DNA of 18,792 bases from positions 1 through 18,792 of the forward strand of contig JADKBM010000012.1 in assembly GCA_016715115.1 (NCBI GenBank). Direction: 5' to 3'. The notes beneath the pieces were generated by a model, which was given only the letters and a program-made list of their open reading frames with translations, ran no database searches and was not told the origin of the DNA. The position numbers were made by a program, and so were the translations under genes. Positions 16,876-18,792 of this stretch are shown piece by piece. Every line of letters begins with the position of its first letter. Position 1 is the first letter of the stretch. Source of the DNA: Acidobacteriota bacterium. Its GTDB lineage: Bacteria > Acidobacteriota > Blastocatellia > Pyrinomonadales > Pyrinomonadaceae.

Positions 16876-16920
16876 GATTCCAGATTCCACATTAATTTCC
16901 AACCGCCTTTCGTCTCACGA

Positions 16921-16990
16921 ATTAACACAGATGAGTGGATAAAGCCGACTTGAAAACCGATCTGTGTTCAGAAGTGTTCTGTCAATCATC
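16921..16990 (+). repeat. degenerate, internally deleted third copy of the dispersed repeat
   Basis: ATTAACACAGATGA at the start and GTGTTCTGTCAATC at the end resemble the two ends of the 160-bp repeat, but the middle is shorter and different. The inverted pair ACACAGAT (16925-16932) and ATCTGTGT (16960-16967) keeps the same layout as in the full copies. Confidence 0.5.
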
Positions 16991-17072
16991 ATTCATCCGC
17001 TTTCAACTGCTTCGAAATAAGAACTGCGATCCGGCATTTCCGTAATATTAAGTCTATCTGAGTTACCCCGTG

Positions 17073-17102
17073 AAAAAAAAGACGGTTGTCTCATTAACCC
17101 GG
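17073..17102 (-). terminator. weak candidate terminator of the 17146-17688 gene
   Basis: On the minus strand a short GGTT...AACC inverted pair is followed, after GTC, by a run of eight T (17073-17080), about 45 nt past the stop codon at 17146. The stem is only 4 bp, so this is weak. Confidence 0.25.
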
Positions 17103-17145
17103 TCACCAAAAGCTGGATTGGCTAGAACGTTATTCCGTTGAATCC

Positions 17146-17688
17146 TCAGAATCCCATAACCAGAAGGTTCTTTGCCGCTTTCAGACTGATTTTCTGAAAC
17201 CCTCGCGTAGGCCGCGGCGGATCGTTCGCGGATCTGCTCGGTTTTTCGTTCAACCCAACCGTCGAGCGCGTCGTGCAGAAATATACGCTTCGGGCGCCAT
17301 CAGATAGGTTGTCCAGAAGCGGAGTTGCACCGGCATCTTTGAGCGGTTGGAAAAATAACTCCCGACTCGCGCAAGCGAGAACGACCGCATCGCGACAAGT
17401 CCCATCGAGTTCTCGATCTGCCGATCGAGTTTGAAATCCATCAAGCCGTTGTGGCCCACAAACGCAACGAGATCGCTCCCGCCGGCGATCTGCAAGGATG
17501 TGTCATCGACCTTTATGTTCTCGCGGTTCTTCCCGGAAACCGCATCTAAAAAGGCATCGATCGTTTGCCTCATCCGGCTGCCGCGGTAGGCATCGGCGAC
17601 GAGATAAACGTTCGCGTCCCGACGTTTGAAAACGAGCCGTTCCAGAACGTTTTCCGAGGGGTTTGCGATCGTCGCGGAAAACCGACAT
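17146..17688 (-). CDS. conserved hypothetical protein, apparently N-terminally truncated (frameshifts)
   Basis: In corrected frames the protein reads NPSENVLERLVFKRRDANVY, LVADAYRGSRMRQTIDAFLD, SDLVAFVGHNGLMDFKLDRQ, LMAPEAYI, LHDALDGWVERKTEQIRERS and FQKISLKAAKNLLVMGF, ending at 17146. I recall this as a conserved exported/hypothetical family of about 250-300 aa whose members carry roughly 100 more N-terminal residues; I know no assigned function. Those residues cannot be found upstream in any frame. ATG 17688 (MSVFRDDRKPLGK) is the first start available but needs an indel near 17650; further indels lie near 17285 and 17205. No Shine-Dalgarno is seen. The plus-strand gene starts only 24 bp away at 17712, so a breakpoint or misjoin there is possible. 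Confidence 0.6.
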
Positions 17689-17711
17689 CCGAGGTTGGGT
17701 CGATTGTAACA

Positions 17712-18227
17712 ATGAATGAAAAGCTAATCCAGACTTTCAGGATAATTCTCGTCGCCGTATATGGGGTGTTCGTCATTTGGATCGCGGCGGCCTAGGATCT
17801 CGGGCAGATGTCGACCAAGCGCGAAATCGAGACCCGACGACCAAAGGCGGCGTCGTGCTTGGTACATACGAAGTCGACTAAAACCAGGTTCACGGCGTAT
17901 CCTCGGCGAGTTTCGGCGGGACACTCGTTGCGGCGCGACGGGTTTTCTTCGCGCCGACCCCGGCTGCGATGCCCGGATGTGCAGTCTCTACATCGCTTAC
18001 AGCTACTATCGACAAGGATTCGGAAAGGTTCACAGCGACGACGAACTTTTCAAGAAAGGACTCGCCGAGGTCGAAAAAGTGGTCGAACTCGACTGCGACT
18101 CTCAAGTCCGACGACTGGGCGACCCAGAAACTCCGTACTGCGGCCGAACTCAAGAGTGAATTCGAGGACGGACCGCCTGACGGCCGATGATTTCAACTTT
18201 TCAAAACTGACGCGAGAACGAAAATGA
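17712..18227 (+). CDS. hypothetical membrane-anchored protein (several frameshifts)
   Basis: ATG 17712 starts MNEKLIQTFRIILVAVYGVF followed by VIWIAAA, a single N-terminal membrane helix, before an in-frame stop at 17793 that I take as an indel. The best later stretch is LYIAYSYYRQGFGKVHSDDE then LFKKGLAEVEKVVELD, a TPR-like helical pair on the plus strand. In another frame KSDDWATQKLRTAAELKSEF and DDFNFSKLTRERK follow, with the stop at 18225-18227. The middle section (17796-17960) cannot be reconstructed with confidence. The stop overlaps the next ATG (ATGA at 18224-18227), implying translational coupling. Family not recognised. No convincing ribosome-binding site is visible at 17712. Confidence 0.5.
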
Positions 18228-18792
18228 CCAATGAATCCCTTTGAAATCGAGATCATCGAAGGCGAACTTAACTCTGGTCGTCGGCGCATCGCAATCACGG
18301 AATCGAACATCGAATATCCACGACCAGCGGACATATCTCTTGATTCCATTTCTCTTTCTGACGGTCGCGCTGCTCGGAGGATTGCGGATCGGCCCGAAAA
18401 GAGCGATTTCATTTTGTGAGGCCGGCGCTGTTTCTGTCGGATCTCGGCAGCCATCCTGCTGGTTTTTTTTTCTGCGCCTGGCTCTTTGCGGCCTGACGGG
18501 TGGTTTTCGGAAGATTTTTCGACCCTCAAGAATGCTGCCAACGGCGCGGTTACGTCGTTTCGTTGTTCGCGGCGTTTATCCAGATCTTCAACTCGCTGCT
18601 TCCGGAACTCGGACTTCCGTTCTGGGTCGTCGCGTTCTGTTTCTTCTGGACGCTTTGGAACAACCTTTCGCCGAGTTCTACACCTGCCGTGGCTGATCCG
18701 CAGCCTGGGCGCGCGTTCTTTGGACTCGCGTTCGTCGTCAAATATTTGATTCTGCTCAATTTAACCGCACCCGCGACGGAAAGTTGGTGGCA
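18224..18792 (+). CDS. multi-pass membrane protein, partial (runs off the window)
   Basis: Begins at ATG 18224, overlapping the previous stop by ATGA, or at ATG 18231 (MNPFEIEIIEGEL). Pieces in different frames assemble into a hydrophobic protein: GELTLVVGASQSRNR, YLLIPFLFLTVALLGGLRIG, FVRPALFLSDLG, FSEDFSTLKNAANGAVTS, LFAAFIQIFNSLLPELGLPF with WVVAFCFFWTLWNN, and FVVKYLILLNLTAPATESWW at the window edge. That gives at least three membrane segments. Five or more indels are needed, so residue positions are unreliable. I do not recognise the family. The overlap with 17712-18227 suggests the two proteins work together. Confidence 0.5.

Noticed and set aside
16730..16942. 70-codon plus-strand frame
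   Set aside because: It lies in repeat copy 2 and its tail and is not conserved in repeat copy 1.
17890..18153. 87-codon minus-strand frame
   Set aside because: The plus strand shows a more protein-like sequence (SYYRQGFGKVHSDDELF) and is part of an overlapping gene pair.

Overview
The window looks like a chromosomal segment from an environmental bacterium of moderately high GC. The gene content (LytS/LytTR pair, quinol-type NO reductase, group III truncated haemoglobin, GCS2-CBS fusion, DUF5991-like secreted protein, acidobacterial-type IS110 elements and many short dispersed repeats) suggests Acidobacteriota, probably the Blastocatellia/Pyrinomonadales side. That placement is inference from gene families and repeat style, not from a marker gene. 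Nearly every gene is broken by one or more one-base indels, often in short homopolymers, and the correct protein continues immediately in another frame. I read this as uncorrected long-read sequencing error rather than decay, and give whole-gene coordinates across the breaks.

Layout. 1-3826: two direct copies of one IS110-family element, both with the transposase on the minus strand; copy A runs off the left edge and copy B (about 1977-3826) is nearly whole. Each has a long conserved non-coding stretch downstream of the transposase, and a 176-bp palindromic element sits between the copies. 3827-4120: a short ORF with a good promoter and a REP-like hairpin. 4121-5985 (minus): a LytS-type histidine kinase followed by a LytTR response regulator. 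6036-6199: a dispersed repeat whose inverted partner is at 16716-16875. 6315-8226 (minus): a GCS2-like ligase fused to two CBS domains.

8471-11201 (plus): quinol-dependent nitric oxide reductase followed by a group III truncated haemoglobin, a likely NO/respiratory-stress unit. 11281-13614 (minus): a Crp/Fnr-family regulator followed by a soluble ComEC-like metallo-beta-lactamase-fold protein, with a CRP-like palindrome just upstream of the regulator. 13676-14004 (plus): DksA/TraR-type zinc-finger protein. 14269-14571 (plus): small secreted EF-hand protein. 14595-15800 (minus): M14-type succinylglutamate desuccinylase/aspartoacylase-like protein. 15841-16182: low-complexity tandem arrays. 16198-16632 (minus): DUF5991-like secreted protein. 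16633-17145: repeat-rich non-coding DNA. 17146-17688 (minus): conserved hypothetical, apparently missing its N-terminus. 17712-18792 (plus): two overlapping genes for membrane proteins, the second running off the window.

The most unusual content is the repeat ecology: tandem IS110 copies with a candidate guide-RNA region, a palindromic element, a dispersed ~160-bp repeat in inverted copies, and a GATTCCAG-type motif that recurs inside or beside several of them and has grown into a 300-bp array.
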